The notes beneath the pieces were generated by a model, which was given only the letters and a program-made list of their open reading frames with translations, was not told where the DNA came from and made no database searches. A DNA stretch of 64,000 bases from Bacillus cabrialesii (GTDB lineage: Bacteria > Bacillota > Bacilli > Bacillales > Bacillaceae): assembly GCF_004124315.2 (NCBI RefSeq), contig NZ_CP096889.1, forward strand, positions 2,029,001-2,093,000. The letters are read 5' to 3'. Both the position numbers and the translations under genes were made by a program. Positions 36,301 through 44,537 of this stretch are shown here, piece after piece. Position 1 is the first letter of the stretch; each line of letters starts with the position of its first letter.

Positions 36301-37868
36301 GGGTTCGTTACTTGTGCAAACAACTGCTTGAAGTAGTTAAACAGTGATTGCGCGCGATCTGACAGAACAGCAAGAGGCGAGTCATTCCCCATTGAACCGA
36401 GAGGATCTTTGCCTTCTTTAATGACAGGAATTAAATATTTTTGGATATCTTCATATGTGTATCCGAATGCCTTCTGGCGAGTAAGGAGATCTGTAAACTG
36501 TTCTTCCTCTCTTGATTCCGGATCAGGATTCACTTGGACAAGCTCTTCTTCAAGCCATTTTTGATACGGGTACTCAGTTGCAATTTGTGTTTTGACTTCT
36601 TCATCCGAGATAATCCGGCCTTCTTCCAGGTCAATTAAAAGCATTTTTCCAGGCTCAAGACGGTTTTTATATAAAACGTTCTCCTGTTCAACGTCAATAA
36701 CGCCCACTTCAGATGAGAAAATAATATAATCATCTTTTGTTACATAATAACGTGCAGGGCGAAGACCATTCCGGTCAAGGATAGCACCGATTTGTTTTCC
36801 GTCAGTAAATGAAATAGCTGTCGGTCCGTCCCACGGCTCCATTAAGGAACTATGGTACTCGTAGAACGCTCTTTTTTCCTTGGACATATGCGTATTTTCC
36901 GTCCACGGCTCAGGGATGAGCATCATTGCTGTATGTGCCGGCTTGCGTCCAGCCATTACAAAAAATTCAAATGCGTTATCTAAAATGGAAGAGTCACTGC
37001 CGTCAGCATTCAGAATCGGCAGAATCTTGTTTAAGTCCTCACCGAAGCTTTCTGATACAAATTGCTGTTCACGCGCGCTCATCCAGTTGATGTTTCCACG
37101 AAGGGTGTTAATTTCCCCGTTATGAACCAAATACCGGTTTGGATGCGCTCTTTCCCATGTAGGGAATGTGTTGGTGCTGAAGCGTGAATGAACAAGCGCA
37201 AAAGCAGAAACGAATGCTTCATCTTGCAGATCAGAATAAAACGCATCAACTTGTTCAGGTGTTAAAAGGCCTTTGTAAACAATGGTCTGGCTTGAAAGAC
37301 TGGCAAAATAAAAATCAAGACCTTCCGTTACTCCCCAGTTTTCAGCTTGTTTACGAATGACATACAATTTTCGTTCAAAAGACAAATTGTCCTTCAGATC
37401 AGAACTTGCACCGATAAACACCTGGCGGACAAACGGACAGCTTTTTTGCGCCACTGTTCCGATTTTTCCGACATTTACAGGTACAGTTCTCCATCCAAGA
37501 ACGGCTTGGCCTTCTTGTTCAATCAGTGCATTGATTTGCTTTTCGATTTTTTTTCTTTCATCTTCCTTCTGTGAGAAAAAGACCATTCCTACCCCGTAAC
37601 GTCCTTTTTCCGGCAGATTGATGTCTTTGCACTTTTTTCTAAAGAAAGCATCAGGGATTTGAACCAGTAAGCCGGCTCCGTCTCCTGTATCCGGGTCACT
37701 GCCTTGGCCTCCTCTGTGGTCTAGCTGGCAAAGCATCTTAAGCCCTTGTTTGACGATGTTATGAGTCTGCTTGCCCTTTAAGTGCGCATATAGGCCGATT
37801 CCGCATGCATCATGTTCAAATTCAGGACGGTAGAGACCTTGAGCTTTTGGCATTTGATTGTACGTCAT
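33306..37868 (-). CDS. gltA: Glutamate synthase (NADPH) large subunit
   Basis: This 1520-residue subunit makes two glutamates from glutamine and 2-oxoglutarate. After a 21-residue propeptide the class II amidotransferase domain begins at Cys22 (HDACGIG), the glutamine-hydrolysing nucleophile. A central domain follows, then the FMN-binding synthase barrel (about 800-1190) with the GYDGGTGASP loop. The 3Fe-4S cysteines are arranged C-x5-C-x4-C in CVMMRACHLDTC. The C-terminal GXGXG beta-helix covers about 1250-1500. The ATG has GGGGGAGAGG upstream. It is transcribed divergently from its activator gene gltC across a 146-bp control region. Confidence 0.98.
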   Translation of the reverse strand: MTYNQMPKAQGLYRPEFEHDACGIGLYAHLKGKQTHNIVKQGLKMLCQLDHRGGQGSDPDTGDGAGLLVQIPDAFFRKKCKDINLPEKGRYGVGMVFFSQKEDERKKIEKQINALIEQEGQAVLGWRTVPVNVGKIGTVAQKSCPFVRQVFIGASSDLKDNLSFERKLYVIRKQAENWGVTEGLDFYFASLSSQTIVYKGLLTPEQVDAFYSDLQDEAFVSAFALVHSRFSTNTFPTWERAHPNRYLVHNGEINTLRGNINWMSAREQQFVSESFGEDLNKILPILNADGSDSSILDNAFEFFVMAGRKPAHTAMMLIPEPWTENTHMSKEKRAFYEYHSSLMEPWDGPTAISFTDGKQIGAILDRNGLRPARYYVTKDDYIIFSSEVGVIDVEQENVLYKNRLEPGKMLLIDLEEGRIISDEEVKTQIATEYPYQKWLEEELVQVNPDPESREEEQFTDLLTRQKAFGYTYEDIQKYLIPVIKEGKDPLGSMGNDSPLAVLSDRAQSLFNYFKQLFAQVTNPPIDAIREQLVTSTMTWLGAEGDLLHPSERNVRRIKLYTPVLSNEQFYALKTIVHPDLKSQKIDVLFSEDIERGLKDMFTQAEKAISQGVSLLILSDKKMNERLTPIPPLLAVSALHQHLIRKGLRTKVSIIVESGEAREVHHFAALIGYGADAINPYLAYATYKQEIDEGRLDISYEEAVSKYGKSITEGVVKVMSKMGISTVQSYRGAQIFEAVGISREVIDRYFTGTASQLGGIDLKTIAEEAQRRHQEAYQDDYSKTLEPGSDFQWRNGGEHHAFNPKTIHTLQWACRRNDYNLFKQYTKAADEERIGFLRNLFAFDGDRKPLKLEEVESAESIVKRFKTGAMSFGSLSKEAHEALAIAMNRLGGKSNSGEGGEDPKRFVPDKNGDDRRSAIKQIASGRFGVKSHYLVNADELQIKMAQGAKPGEGGQLPGNKVYPWVADVRGSTPGVGLISPPPHHDIYSIEDLAQLIHDLKNANRDARISVKLVSKAGVGTIAAGVAKATADVIVISGYDGGTGASPKTSIKHTGLPWELGLAEAHQTLMLNGLRDRVVLETDGKLMTGRDVVMAALLGAEEFGFATAPLVVLGCVMMRACHLDTCPVGVATQNPELRKKFMGDPDHIVNYMLFIAEEVREYMAALGFKTFDEMIGRTDALHVSERAKGHWKASQLDLSTLLYQPEGVRTFQSPQNHKIDQSLDITAILPAVQEAIESGKEAEVSIEINNTNRVAGTITGSEISKRYGEKGLPEDTIKLQFTGSAGQSFGAFVPKGMTLYLDGDSNDYVGKGLSGGKIIVKSPEGFNSASDDNVIIGNVAFYGATSGEAYINGRAGERFAVRNSGVNVVVEGIGDHGCEYMTGGSVVVLGDVGKNFAAGMSGGIAYVLAENVKAFKRKCNLEMILFESLEDEKEIEQIKAMLEKHAAYTNSQKAASLLDHWEDSVKKFVKVIPKNYKQMLASIEEQKAAGLSDEEAVMYAFEANTKPKQNTASSGQKQAIVQ

Positions 37869-38014
37869 AATTCCTCTCCCCCGATCAATTTCCGATAATA
37901 CCGGTCATAAAATCTAACAACTCTATAATTATTGTAGGTTTTCAAAACGATATAAACAATATATAATTTAGATCAAAAGAATCTCAAAATGAGATAGATG
38001 GATGTGAGACAAAC
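37869..38014. promoter_or_regulatory. gltA-gltC divergent control region with GltC box
   Basis: At 37981-37995 the palindrome ATCTCA-AAA-TGAGAT matches the GltC binding box described in B. subtilis (ATCTCATTTTGAGAT type). It lies about 20 bp before the gltC start, where it would serve both gltC autorepression and gltA activation. A partial second box (ATCAAAAGAAT, 37972-37982) lies on its gltA side. Confidence 0.7.
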
Positions 38015-38917
38015 ATGGAGCTGCGCCAACTGCGCTATTTTATGGAGGTGGCTGAACGTGAACACGTTTCAGAAGCCGCTGATCATTTGCATGTGGCCCA
38101 ATCAGCAATCAGCAGACAAATTGCAAATCTTGAAGAAGAATTAAATGTGACTTTATTTGAGCGCGAAGGGAGAAATATCAAACTCACGCCGATCGGAAAA
38201 GAATTTTTAATTCATGTGAAAACAGCAATGAAAGCCATCGATTATGCGAAAGAACAAATTGATGAGTATCTCGACCCGCATCGCGGAACGGTAAAGATCG
38301 GCTTTCCTACAAGCCTTGCGAGCCAGCTTTTGCCGACTGTCATTTCAGCATTTAAAGAAGAATATCCGCACGTCGAATTTTTGCTGCGCCAAGGCTCCTA
38401 CAAGTTTCTGATTGAGGCTGTCAGAACCCGCGATATTGATCTGGCCTTATTAGGACCGGTGCCGACGAATTTTCCAGACATAACAGGAAAAATTTTATTC
38501 ACAGAAAAAATTTACGCGCTAGTTCCATTAAATCATCCGCTTGCCAAACAAAAAACGGTGCATTTAATCGATTTGCGCAACGACCAATTTGTATTGTTCC
38601 CGGAAGGATTTGTGCTTAGAAAAATGGCAATCGATGCTTGTAAGCAAGCCGGCTTTGCTCCTCTCGTATCTACGGAAGGTGAGGATTTGGATGCCATCAA
38701 AGGATTGGTATCCGCAGGAATGGGCGTTACCCTTCTGCCGGAAAGCACGTTTGCAGAAACGACACCTCGTTTTACTGTGAAAATTCCAATTGAGTTCCCT
38801 CAAGTAAAACGAACTGTCGGAATCATTAAACCGAAAAAGAGAGAGCTTGCGCCGTCTGCGAATGACTTTTATGAGTTTGTCATTCAATTCTTCTCTAAGC
38901 TGGAGCAGTATCAATAA
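38015..38917 (+). CDS. gltC: LysR-family activator of glutamate synthase genes
   Basis: This 300-residue LysR-type regulator activates gltAB and represses itself, responding to 2-oxoglutarate and glutamate and, in B. subtilis, to glutamate dehydrogenase. The N-terminal helix-turn-helix (FMEVAEREHVSEAADHLHVAQSAISRQI) and the effector-binding fold are intact. Its place directly divergent from gltA, with a GltC box between, gives the identification. The only ribosome site is a weak GGATGTGAG before the ATG. It ends at a terminator shared with proJ. Confidence 0.96.
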   Translation: MELRQLRYFMEVAEREHVSEAADHLHVAQSAISRQIANLEEELNVTLFEREGRNIKLTPIGKEFLIHVKTAMKAIDYAKEQIDEYLDPHRGTVKIGFPTSLASQLLPTVISAFKEEYPHVEFLLRQGSYKFLIEAVRTRDIDLALLGPVPTNFPDITGKILFTEKIYALVPLNHPLAKQKTVHLIDLRNDQFVLFPEGFVLRKMAIDACKQAGFAPLVSTEGEDLDAIKGLVSAGMGVTLLPESTFAETTPRFTVKIPIEFPQVKRTVGIIKPKKRELAPSANDFYEFVIQFFSKLEQYQ

Positions 38918-38923
38918 AAAAAT

Positions 38924-38958
38924 GAACCCGAGCTTCTATTAGAAGCTTCGGGTTTTTT
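38924..38958. terminator. Bidirectional terminator between gltC and proJ
   Basis: The hairpin ACCCGAgCTTCTattAGAAGcTTCGGGT has an A run on one side and a T run on the other, between converging genes. Confidence 0.85.
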
Positions 38959-38966
38959 GCTGCAAA

Positions 38967-40082
38967 TTAATTTGCAGGCAAAGATAAATCTACATGGCAC
39001 ACAAATGCTTCCTGATCAATCACAGCTTTGTTTAACAGCTCTTCCTTTTTTTCATGTTCTTGAAGCTGTACAGAAGAATAATTGACGATTCCGAGCCCGA
39101 TTTCTGCCCCTTCTGAATCCATCAGGCGAACAACCGATCCGCTTTTGAACTTTCCTTTAATCTCCTGTACACCGTCCAGATATAAACTCGATTGGCCGTT
39201 TGTTACTTTTCGTGAATAATCATCTGATAAAATCATTTCACCTTCCGGGCCGGAATTAAAAGCGATCCACTGCTCCTTATGATTCAGCGGAAGCGTTCCC
39301 TCTGCTTCAAAATAGGTGCCTTCCGCCTCTTCATGAACGGCCTGATATAAAATGTCGCCGGCATCTGCCTGACCAAGAAAGCCTTTAATGCCGGATGCCA
39401 TTACGATTTTAAACGCATCAAGCTTAGAGCGCATGCCGCCGGTACCGACGACGCTGCCAGGGTCACCTGCGCACGCTTCGATGTCAGGCGTTATCTCACT
39501 CACCCGCTGTATCCTTTTCGCTTCTGGATTTGCGCGCGGATTGCCGTCATATAATCCGTCGATATCTGATAAAATCACAAGCATATCTGCATCAATTAAT
39601 CCGGCGACTTTTGCTGCGAGTGTATCATTGTCCCCAAACTTGAGCCGATTGACGGTCACTGTATCATTTTCATTTATGATCGGGATGATACCGCGTTCGA
39701 GCAGTACATTCATAGTATTTCGGACATTGTTATATCGATGTTCATCAGAAAAATCGCTTCTCGTAATCAAAATTTGGGATGCGACATAGCCGTGTGCTAA
39801 AAACAGCTTTGAATAAGCTTCCATCAGCAGGCCCTGGCCGATTGAAGCTGATGCTTGTTTTTCCGGAAGCTTCTCTGGTCTTCGGATAAATCCGAGCTTC
39901 CGATATCCCGCCGCCACTGCGCCTGAGGAAACCAAAATCACTTCATATCCTGCGTCTTTGAGTTTGACGACCTGATCGACCAACGCTTCTAATTTTCGAA
40001 TGCTGATTTCTCCATGAAAGCTTGTTAATGAACTGCTTCCAATCTTCACAACGATTCTTTTCATGTTTGTATCAGGCGTCAC
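38967..40082 (-). CDS. proJ: Glutamate 5-kinase (osmostress proline synthesis)
   Basis: This 371-residue amino-acid kinase phosphorylates glutamate, the first step of proline synthesis. Landmarks are RIVVKIGSSSL at the N-terminus, the SSGAVAAG loop, ENDTV and LSDIDGLYDG in the nucleotide-binding domain, GTGGMRSKL, and a C-terminal PUA domain from about residue 280. The GTG at 40082 overlaps the proH stop by four bases and has AGGAGTGA upstream. In B. subtilis proHJ is the osmotically induced proline route, distinct from the anabolic proBA-proI genes, which are not in this window. Confidence 0.95.
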   Translation of the reverse strand: MTPDTNMKRIVVKIGSSSLTSFHGEISIRKLEALVDQVVKLKDAGYEVILVSSGAVAAGYRKLGFIRRPEKLPEKQASASIGQGLLMEAYSKLFLAHGYVASQILITRSDFSDEHRYNNVRNTMNVLLERGIIPIINENDTVTVNRLKFGDNDTLAAKVAGLIDADMLVILSDIDGLYDGNPRANPEAKRIQRVSEITPDIEACAGDPGSVVGTGGMRSKLDAFKIVMASGIKGFLGQADAGDILYQAVHEEAEGTYFEAEGTLPLNHKEQWIAFNSGPEGEMILSDDYSRKVTNGQSSLYLDGVQEIKGKFKSGSVVRLMDSEGAEIGLGIVNYSSVQLQEHEKKEELLNKAVIDQEAFVCHVDLSLPAN

Positions 40083-40945
40083 TTTATCACTCCTGATAGT
40101 GCGGCCGCTGTTTTTTCGATATCGTCGCTGATTTCCTTTGAGCGCTTAGCGGCATGCTTAATCGCTTGAGAAATCGCTTCTCCGCCGCCGCTCTTTTGCA
40201 ATGCTTGCAGCCCTGCAGCTGTCGTTCCATTCGGTGATGTGACGTTGTCTCTTAAGACCTCAGGCTGTTCTCCTGTTTCCATGAGCATTTTTGCGGCACC
40301 TAAAAGCGTCTGTGCGCCGATGCTGCGTGATAACTGTTTATCGAGGCCCGCTTCCTCGCCTGTCTTTTCAATGAATTCCATTAAATAATAAAAATACGCG
40401 GGGCCGCTGCCGGCAATTCCGGTGAATATGTCCATTTGATTTTCTTGGATTGTATAGACTTCACCCATGCATCCGAGCAATTCTTCGGCCAGCTTTTTCA
40501 GGTCTTCTGACACATACTTGCCAAGTGCAATGGCAGTTGCAGAAGCGCCGATCATACTGGATGTGTTGGGCATCACCCTGACAACCGGCTGTTGATTAAG
40601 CAATGATTGTTCAATAAAAGAGGTGGTTATGCCGGCAAGGACCGACAATATTAATTGATGGGGTTGAATACGTGTTTTTAGTGATGACAGAGCGCTTTCG
40701 GCGTCTTTTGGCTTCATTGCCAAAATAAGTACATCCATGTCTTCAATACATATGTCACTCGGCGCAGCGCCTTTGATTCCATATTGAAGTTCGAGTTCAG
40801 CTAATCGCTCTGTATTGCTGCGGTTTGTAACGCAGATGTTTTGTTTCGGGATTTTGTTGGCACGGACGATACCTGATATCATTCCTTCCGCCATAGATCC
40901 TGCTCCTATAAAGGCTACTTTCTTTTGATCAAAGATCGGTAACAT
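40079..40945 (-). CDS. proH: Pyrroline-5-carboxylate reductase (osmostress proline synthesis)
   Basis: This enzyme reduces pyrroline-5-carboxylate to proline, the last step of the pathway. The 288-residue frame has the NADPH loop VAFIGAGSMAEGMI at the N-terminus, the RVMPNTSSMIGASA segment, GSGPAYFYYLMEF, and the C-terminal DNVTSPNGTTAAGLQAL signature. It overlaps proJ by four bases. The start is not clean: the only in-frame ATG (40945) abuts its own AAAGGAG with almost no spacer, and no better in-frame start lies upstream before a run of non-start codons. The 168 protein is slightly longer as I recall, so the N-terminus should be treated as provisional. Confidence 0.92.
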   Translation of the reverse strand: MLPIFDQKKVAFIGAGSMAEGMISGIVRANKIPKQNICVTNRSNTERLAELELQYGIKGAAPSDICIEDMDVLILAMKPKDAESALSSLKTRIQPHQLILSVLAGITTSFIEQSLLNQQPVVRVMPNTSSMIGASATAIALGKYVSEDLKKLAEELLGCMGEVYTIQENQMDIFTGIAGSGPAYFYYLMEFIEKTGEEAGLDKQLSRSIGAQTLLGAAKMLMETGEQPEVLRDNVTSPNGTTAAGLQALQKSGGGEAISQAIKHAAKRSKEISDDIEKTAAALSGVIK

Positions 40946-41076
40946 CTCCTTTGTTCGCTTTTTGTTCGCATTTTCACACGTTTAAAATGTTACCACGTGA
41001 GGAAATGATGTCAAGTTTGAAGGTCATCATTGATGTGTATTGTTTCTTTTCGACAATTATGTATAATGAATAGCAG

Positions 41077-41113
41077 AAAAAACCCGATGCACACTGCTGC
41101 GCCGGGTGTTCGT
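41077..41113 (-). terminator. rtp terminator
   Basis: On the minus strand, ACCCGgcgcagcagtgtgcatCGGGT is followed by six T just after the rtp stop. Confidence 0.7.
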
Positions 41114-41118
41114 TTCTA

Positions 41119-41487
41119 TTAAAAATTATCTGAGAGCGCTTTTTCAATCAGTTTTTTGCAGCGGTCCAGTTCAACCTTCAGCTGTTTTTTATATAGTTTG
41201 GCAGCTTCGTAATCTTTAAATTGATAGAGGACGACTTCCTGGAGCTTAGCCCCTTCTTTTTTTACTTTGATTTGCTTTAATATTCCGTCATCAAGAAGCT
41301 CATGCAAAGACCGGTATACTTCTGTATGATTCGGTTTAAAACCAATCTCTTTAAATTCAGACCGAAGCACTTCAAGCAGTTTTAATCCGTAGAGCCTCTC
41401 TTGCTCTGTCATTGTTATCATATAAAGTTTCAAAAAAGCGCGCTGTTTAACTAAAAAGCCGGTTGAACTTCTTTTTTCCTCTTTCAC
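41119..41487 (-). CDS. rtp: Replication termination protein RTP
   Basis: This 122-residue winged-helix protein forms dimers joined by a C-terminal coiled coil and binds Ter sites to stop replication forks from one direction. The sequence from MKEEKRSSTGF to ALSDNF agrees with the B. subtilis protein as I know it. The GTG at 41487 is chosen because AGAAGGAG lies eight bases upstream; a TTG eight codons further upstream would overlap that ribosome site. One Ter site lies only 24 bp upstream, so bound RTP should repress its own gene, as known in B. subtilis. The gene marks this window as the chromosome terminus. Confidence 0.97.
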   Translation of the reverse strand: MKEEKRSSTGFLVKQRAFLKLYMITMTEQERLYGLKLLEVLRSEFKEIGFKPNHTEVYRSLHELLDDGILKQIKVKKEGAKLQEVVLYQFKDYEAAKLYKKQLKVELDRCKKLIEKALSDNF

Positions 41488-41510
41488 TATATTCACTCCT
41501 TCTTCTGTCA

Positions 41511-41537
41511 ACTGAGAACACTATGTACTAAATATTC
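41511..41537 (+). other. Replication terminator (Ter) site, rtp-proximal
   Basis: This 27-base site matches the Ter consensus ACTAANNNNACTATGTACYAAATNTTC with one mismatch (ACTGA for ACTAA). It is oriented left to right and overlaps the rtp leader. With the accepted polarity (block from the TACYAAAT side), it should stop forks moving leftward in this window. Confidence 0.92.
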
Positions 41538-41636
41538 AATTTTAATCTATCGGTTTCCTCCTTTATATTAGGGCCTGATATTCAAAAAAATTAGTGTTAG
41601 CTGTTTATAATGTGGAACGGATTATAAAACAAAAGT

Positions 41637-41663
41637 GAACATTTGGTACATAGTTCATTTAGT
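41637..41663 (-). other. Replication terminator (Ter) site, rtp-distal
   Basis: The minus strand is a perfect match to the 27-base consensus ACTAANNNNACTATGTACYAAATNTTC. It faces the opposite way to the site at 41511 and lies 99 bp from it. It should stop forks moving rightward. The pair forms the central fork trap. Confidence 0.93.
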
Positions 41664-41745
41664 TTTATTATAGCGTTTTTCACTGTTTTCTTCAAATTTC
41701 CTGGTTTTCGAGTATGCATATACCAGAGCGGATCGCATTCAAATA

Positions 41746-41778
41746 AAAAAGCCTGTCGCAAGACAGGCTTCTCGTTTT
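41746..41778 (-). terminator. yoxD terminator
   Basis: On the minus strand, AAGCCTGTCttgcGACAGGCTT is followed by a T run just after the yoxD stop. Confidence 0.85.
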
Positions 41779-41780
41779 TT

Positions 41781-42497
41781 TTACGGATTTGTTGACCATA
41801 ATCCCGCTGTTTTGATGAAAATTCGCGGATCTAATTTCAATTGTGCCACCATATATTCAGCAAGATCCTCTGGCTGCATCACCTTTTCAGGATTACCGTC
41901 TGTTAAGTTCAGTTCGATAGACATATCACTAGCAACAGTGCTCGGTGTTAACGCGCTGACTCTGATATTGTGCTTTCTCACTTCTTGCATAAGAGACTCT
42001 GTTAACCCAAGAACCGCAAATTTAGAAGCACTGTAAGCGCTTGTCACCGCTGCTCCTCTTTGGCCCGCTGTAGATGAAATATTAATGATGTCTCCGGCTT
42101 TGCGTTCGATCATTTCCGGAAGCACCGCGCGAGTCACGTGGTACACACCCATTAGGTTGACATTTATAATATTTTCCCACTCGTCAGCTGACAGGTCTAA
42201 GAAACCGCCAAATTTGCTGATTCCGGCGTTATTAATGAGGATGTCAATATCACCAAGCTGTTCTTTCACTTGAGCTACAGCTTGATTAACCTGCTCGGCA
42301 TCTTTTACATCTGCAGTGGCAAATGCAGCTTTTACACCAAGCGCTTTGACTTCTTCAGCCACTTTTTCAACATTTGCGGCAGTCCGGCCGATTAACCCGA
42401 TATTGACGCCTTCTTTCGCAAGAGCAAGAGCTGTAGCGCGGCCGATCCCTCTGCCTCCGCCTGTGATAAGAGCGGTTTTATTTTGTAAATTTTGCAA
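41781..42497 (-). CDS. yoxD: Short-chain dehydrogenase/reductase, FabG-like YoxD
   Basis: This 238-residue classical short-chain dehydrogenase has the cofactor loop TGGGRGIG (residues 11-18), the NNAG motif near residue 88, the catalytic Ser in NISSTAGQ near 140, and YSASK with Tyr and Lys near 153-157. It resembles 3-oxoacyl reductases, but no fatty-acid genes adjoin, so the substrate is open. I prefer the TTG at 42497, which has GAAAGGGTG five bases upstream, over a GTG three codons earlier that overlaps that site. Confidence 0.88.
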   Translation of the reverse strand: MQNLQNKTALITGGGRGIGRATALALAKEGVNIGLIGRTAANVEKVAEEVKALGVKAAFATADVKDAEQVNQAVAQVKEQLGDIDILINNAGISKFGGFLDLSADEWENIINVNLMGVYHVTRAVLPEMIERKAGDIINISSTAGQRGAAVTSAYSASKFAVLGLTESLMQEVRKHNIRVSALTPSTVASDMSIELNLTDGNPEKVMQPEDLAEYMVAQLKLDPRIFIKTAGLWSTNP

Positions 42498-42648
42498 TTG
42501 AAGCACCCTTTCTTTGTTTACCTATGTACGATATCACATTATAAGTAGAATAAATCCAATACGCAAATCAAACGAACTGTGCAATCATCATTTCTTTGGA
42601 TTAAAAAAGCGAAAACAGGGTAATGACAAAAGAAAAAGGAGTGAACAT

Positions 42649-42954
42649 ATGGTTATTGTGTATATCAGTCTGGCAGTATTGGCTATTTCTATCATTTTCT
42701 TAGGGTGTAATGTGATCCAAAACAAGAAAAAAATAGATCCCGCACTAAAGGAGCTCACTTCTGTTACGCAGGCTATGCAAAAACAAGTCGAAGGATTAAA
42801 AACGGAAGCGCAGCTGCTGACGCAAAAACAAAAGAAGATTCAGCAGGATGTTCAAATGAAAAAAAACGCCTTTCAGCAGACAACAGCTGAAGTGAAAGAA
42901 GTGCCCCAAGCAGTCAAAGAGGTGTGGCAGGCAGGACATTTGAATAGCAGATAA
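42649..42954 (+). CDS. yoxC: DUF948-type small membrane-anchored protein YoxC
   Basis: This 101-residue protein has one N-terminal transmembrane helix (VIVYISLAVLAISIIFLGCNVI) followed by a hydrophilic, Lys/Gln-rich helical region likely to form a coiled coil (residues 30-90). This is the layout of the DUF948 family found in Bacillus. The ATG has AAAGGAG upstream. It is divergent from yoxD and is followed by a strong terminator. Function is unknown; a structural or envelope role is a guess. Confidence 0.85.
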   Translation: MVIVYISLAVLAISIIFLGCNVIQNKKKIDPALKELTSVTQAMQKQVEGLKTEAQLLTQKQKKIQQDVQMKKNAFQQTTAEVKEVPQAVKEVWQAGHLNSR

Positions 42955-42959
42955 AGATG

Positions 42960-43006
42960 AATGAGATCCCGTTGTTACGATTAGAATGGACAATGGGATC
43001 TCATTT
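42960..43006 (+). terminator. yoxC terminator
   Basis: A long hairpin with arms GAGATCCCGTTG and CAATGGGATCTC is followed by five T, between yoxC and yoxB. Confidence 0.8.
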
Positions 43007-43022
43007 TTGAGGAGGCTTACAT

Positions 43023-43782
43023 ATGATTATAAACCGCAGCTGCTTAGAGGAGTTCGCAGAGAAAATACATTCTCTTCCTTCTTCTCTTACAAAGTCCGAT
43101 TTACTTACTGATCCATTTCGTCTTCATCAAGAAAACGACCTTGACATCTACTATTCACCTCATAATGAATATATCAACCGGGATGCCTCGATTGTGATTG
43201 CCGGAATCACGCCAGGTTTTTCCCAGATGAAAACAGCGTACGAAACAGCCGCAGAAAGCCTGCGGCAGGGCCGATCTCTTGAGCAAATGGCGGTAGATAC
43301 GAAAAAAGCGGCGGGTCTCTCCGGTTCGATGAGGCATAACCTTATTACCATGCTGGATTCATGCGGGCTGCCGCAAGCTTTAGAGATCCAAAGCGCTGCA
43401 CAGCTTTTTGGAGACTTGCGGCATATGCTTCATACTACTTCCATTATCAAATATCATGTTTTCTTTCAGCAAAAAAACTATACCGGATACAGACCGGCCA
43501 TCACTCATTCTCCTATCCTAAAGCACCTATGCTTTTGGGCACTTCCCTGCGGAGCTCAATAAAGTGACAGGACCGGCTCTTCTTATTCCGCTTGGAAAAG
43601 CAGCCGAAACAGTCTGTGGAACATTGATCACCCGGCACAGCCTCCGGAACTTTTTCTGCCTTCATGGCTTCCCCCATCCATCAGGCGCGAACGGCCATCG
43701 TTTGAAACAATTCAGCAAAAACAAAGAGCAATTAGAAAGACAAATTCATTCCTTCGCTTCCTCAGTTTTGGATTCACTATAG
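43023..43782 (+). pseudogene. yoxB: yoxB, broken by a one-base frameshift
   Basis: The first frame runs 43023-43562 (179 aa) and ends in the off-frame tail LCFWALPCGAQ. A second frame continues to 43782. Removing one C from the CACCTATGC stretch at 43526-43527 restores a single 252-residue protein through HYAFGHFPAELNKVTGPALL. The intact protein would have AGITPGFSQ near residue 60 and HPSGANGHR near 220, which resemble the two active-site motifs of the uracil-DNA glycosylase fold. That family link is inference. The break separates the two motifs, so the product is probably inactive unless this is a sequencing error. A GAGGAGG-like ribosome site precedes the ATG. Confidence 0.8.
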
Positions 43783-43839
43783 AAAAGAGGAAATATAAGG
43801 GATATGATAAACAAAAACACAAACTTTAGGAGTGGTTGA

Positions 43840-44373
43840 ATGTTTCCTGTATTAGAAACGGATCGGCTTACACTTAGGCAAATGACAGATCAAGATGCAG
43901 AAGCCATTTTTGCTTGCTTTTCAAGCGATGAAGTGACACGCTATTACGGGCTTGAAAACATGAAATCTATCGAAGAAGCTATTTCAATGATTCAAACGTT
44001 TGCCGCTCTTTATCAAGAAAAACGCGGTATACGGTGGGGATTAGAAAGAAGAGACACCAAAGAATTAATCGGGACAATCGGCTTTCACGCTTTGGCCAAA
44101 AAGCATAGGCGTGCAGAGATCGGCTACGAAATCATCCCTGCGCATTGGCAAAACGGATTTGCATCAGAAGCCATTTCAGAGGCTGTATCATACGGGTTTG
44201 CTTCTCTTGGCCTGACGCGTATTGGCGCAGTTGTATTTACCCAAAATGAAGCATCAAATCGACTGCTCGTCAAAATGGGATTCCAAAAAGAAGGCGTCTT
44301 AAGACAGTACATGTATCAAAATGGAATCCCTTATGATACAAATGTATATTCTATTTTAAAATCAAGCGAATGA
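43840..44373 (+). CDS. yoaA: GNAT-family N-acetyltransferase YoaA
   Basis: This 177-residue acetyltransferase of the RimJ/RimL type probably moves an acetyl group from acetyl-CoA to the N-terminus of a protein or a small amine. Landmarks are TDRLTLRQMTDQDAEAIF at the N-terminus, AEIGYEIIPAHWQNGFASEA (acetyl-CoA loop region) near residue 95, and NEASNRLLVKMGFQKEGVLR near residue 140. AGGAGTGG precedes the ATG. It points toward the terminator shared with the ABC operon. The natural substrate cannot be read from the sequence. Confidence 0.9.
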   Translation: MFPVLETDRLTLRQMTDQDAEAIFACFSSDEVTRYYGLENMKSIEEAISMIQTFAALYQEKRGIRWGLERRDTKELIGTIGFHALAKKHRRAEIGYEIIPAHWQNGFASEAISEAVSYGFASLGLTRIGAVVFTQNEASNRLLVKMGFQKEGVLRQYMYQNGIPYDTNVYSILKSSE

Positions 44374-44492
44374 ACGGACGGCATTCTCTCAATCTGTATG
44401 TACATTCCCTTCTCTTTAAAATGTCCGATTCATGACCTGCACAAGTTATGACACCTTAATTCTCGATCACCAACTTCCATATTTTAACAGAA

Positions 44493-44524
44493 TAAAAAGA
44501 TGCATAGCGGCCTATGCATCTCTT
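44493..44524 (-). terminator. Terminator of the marR-ABC operon
   Basis: On the minus strand, AGATGCATAGgccgCTATGCATCT is followed by TTTTATT, just after the last permease gene. It lies between converging genes and may also serve yoaA. Confidence 0.85.
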
Positions 44525-44537
44525 GTTCGTTCTCCCC

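Noticed and set aside
42514..42648. N-terminal extension of yoxC by 45 residues in the same frame
   Set aside because: The extension is Arg/Lys/His-rich, precedes an internal ATG with a perfect AAAGGAG site, and would disrupt the N-terminal membrane helix layout of the family.
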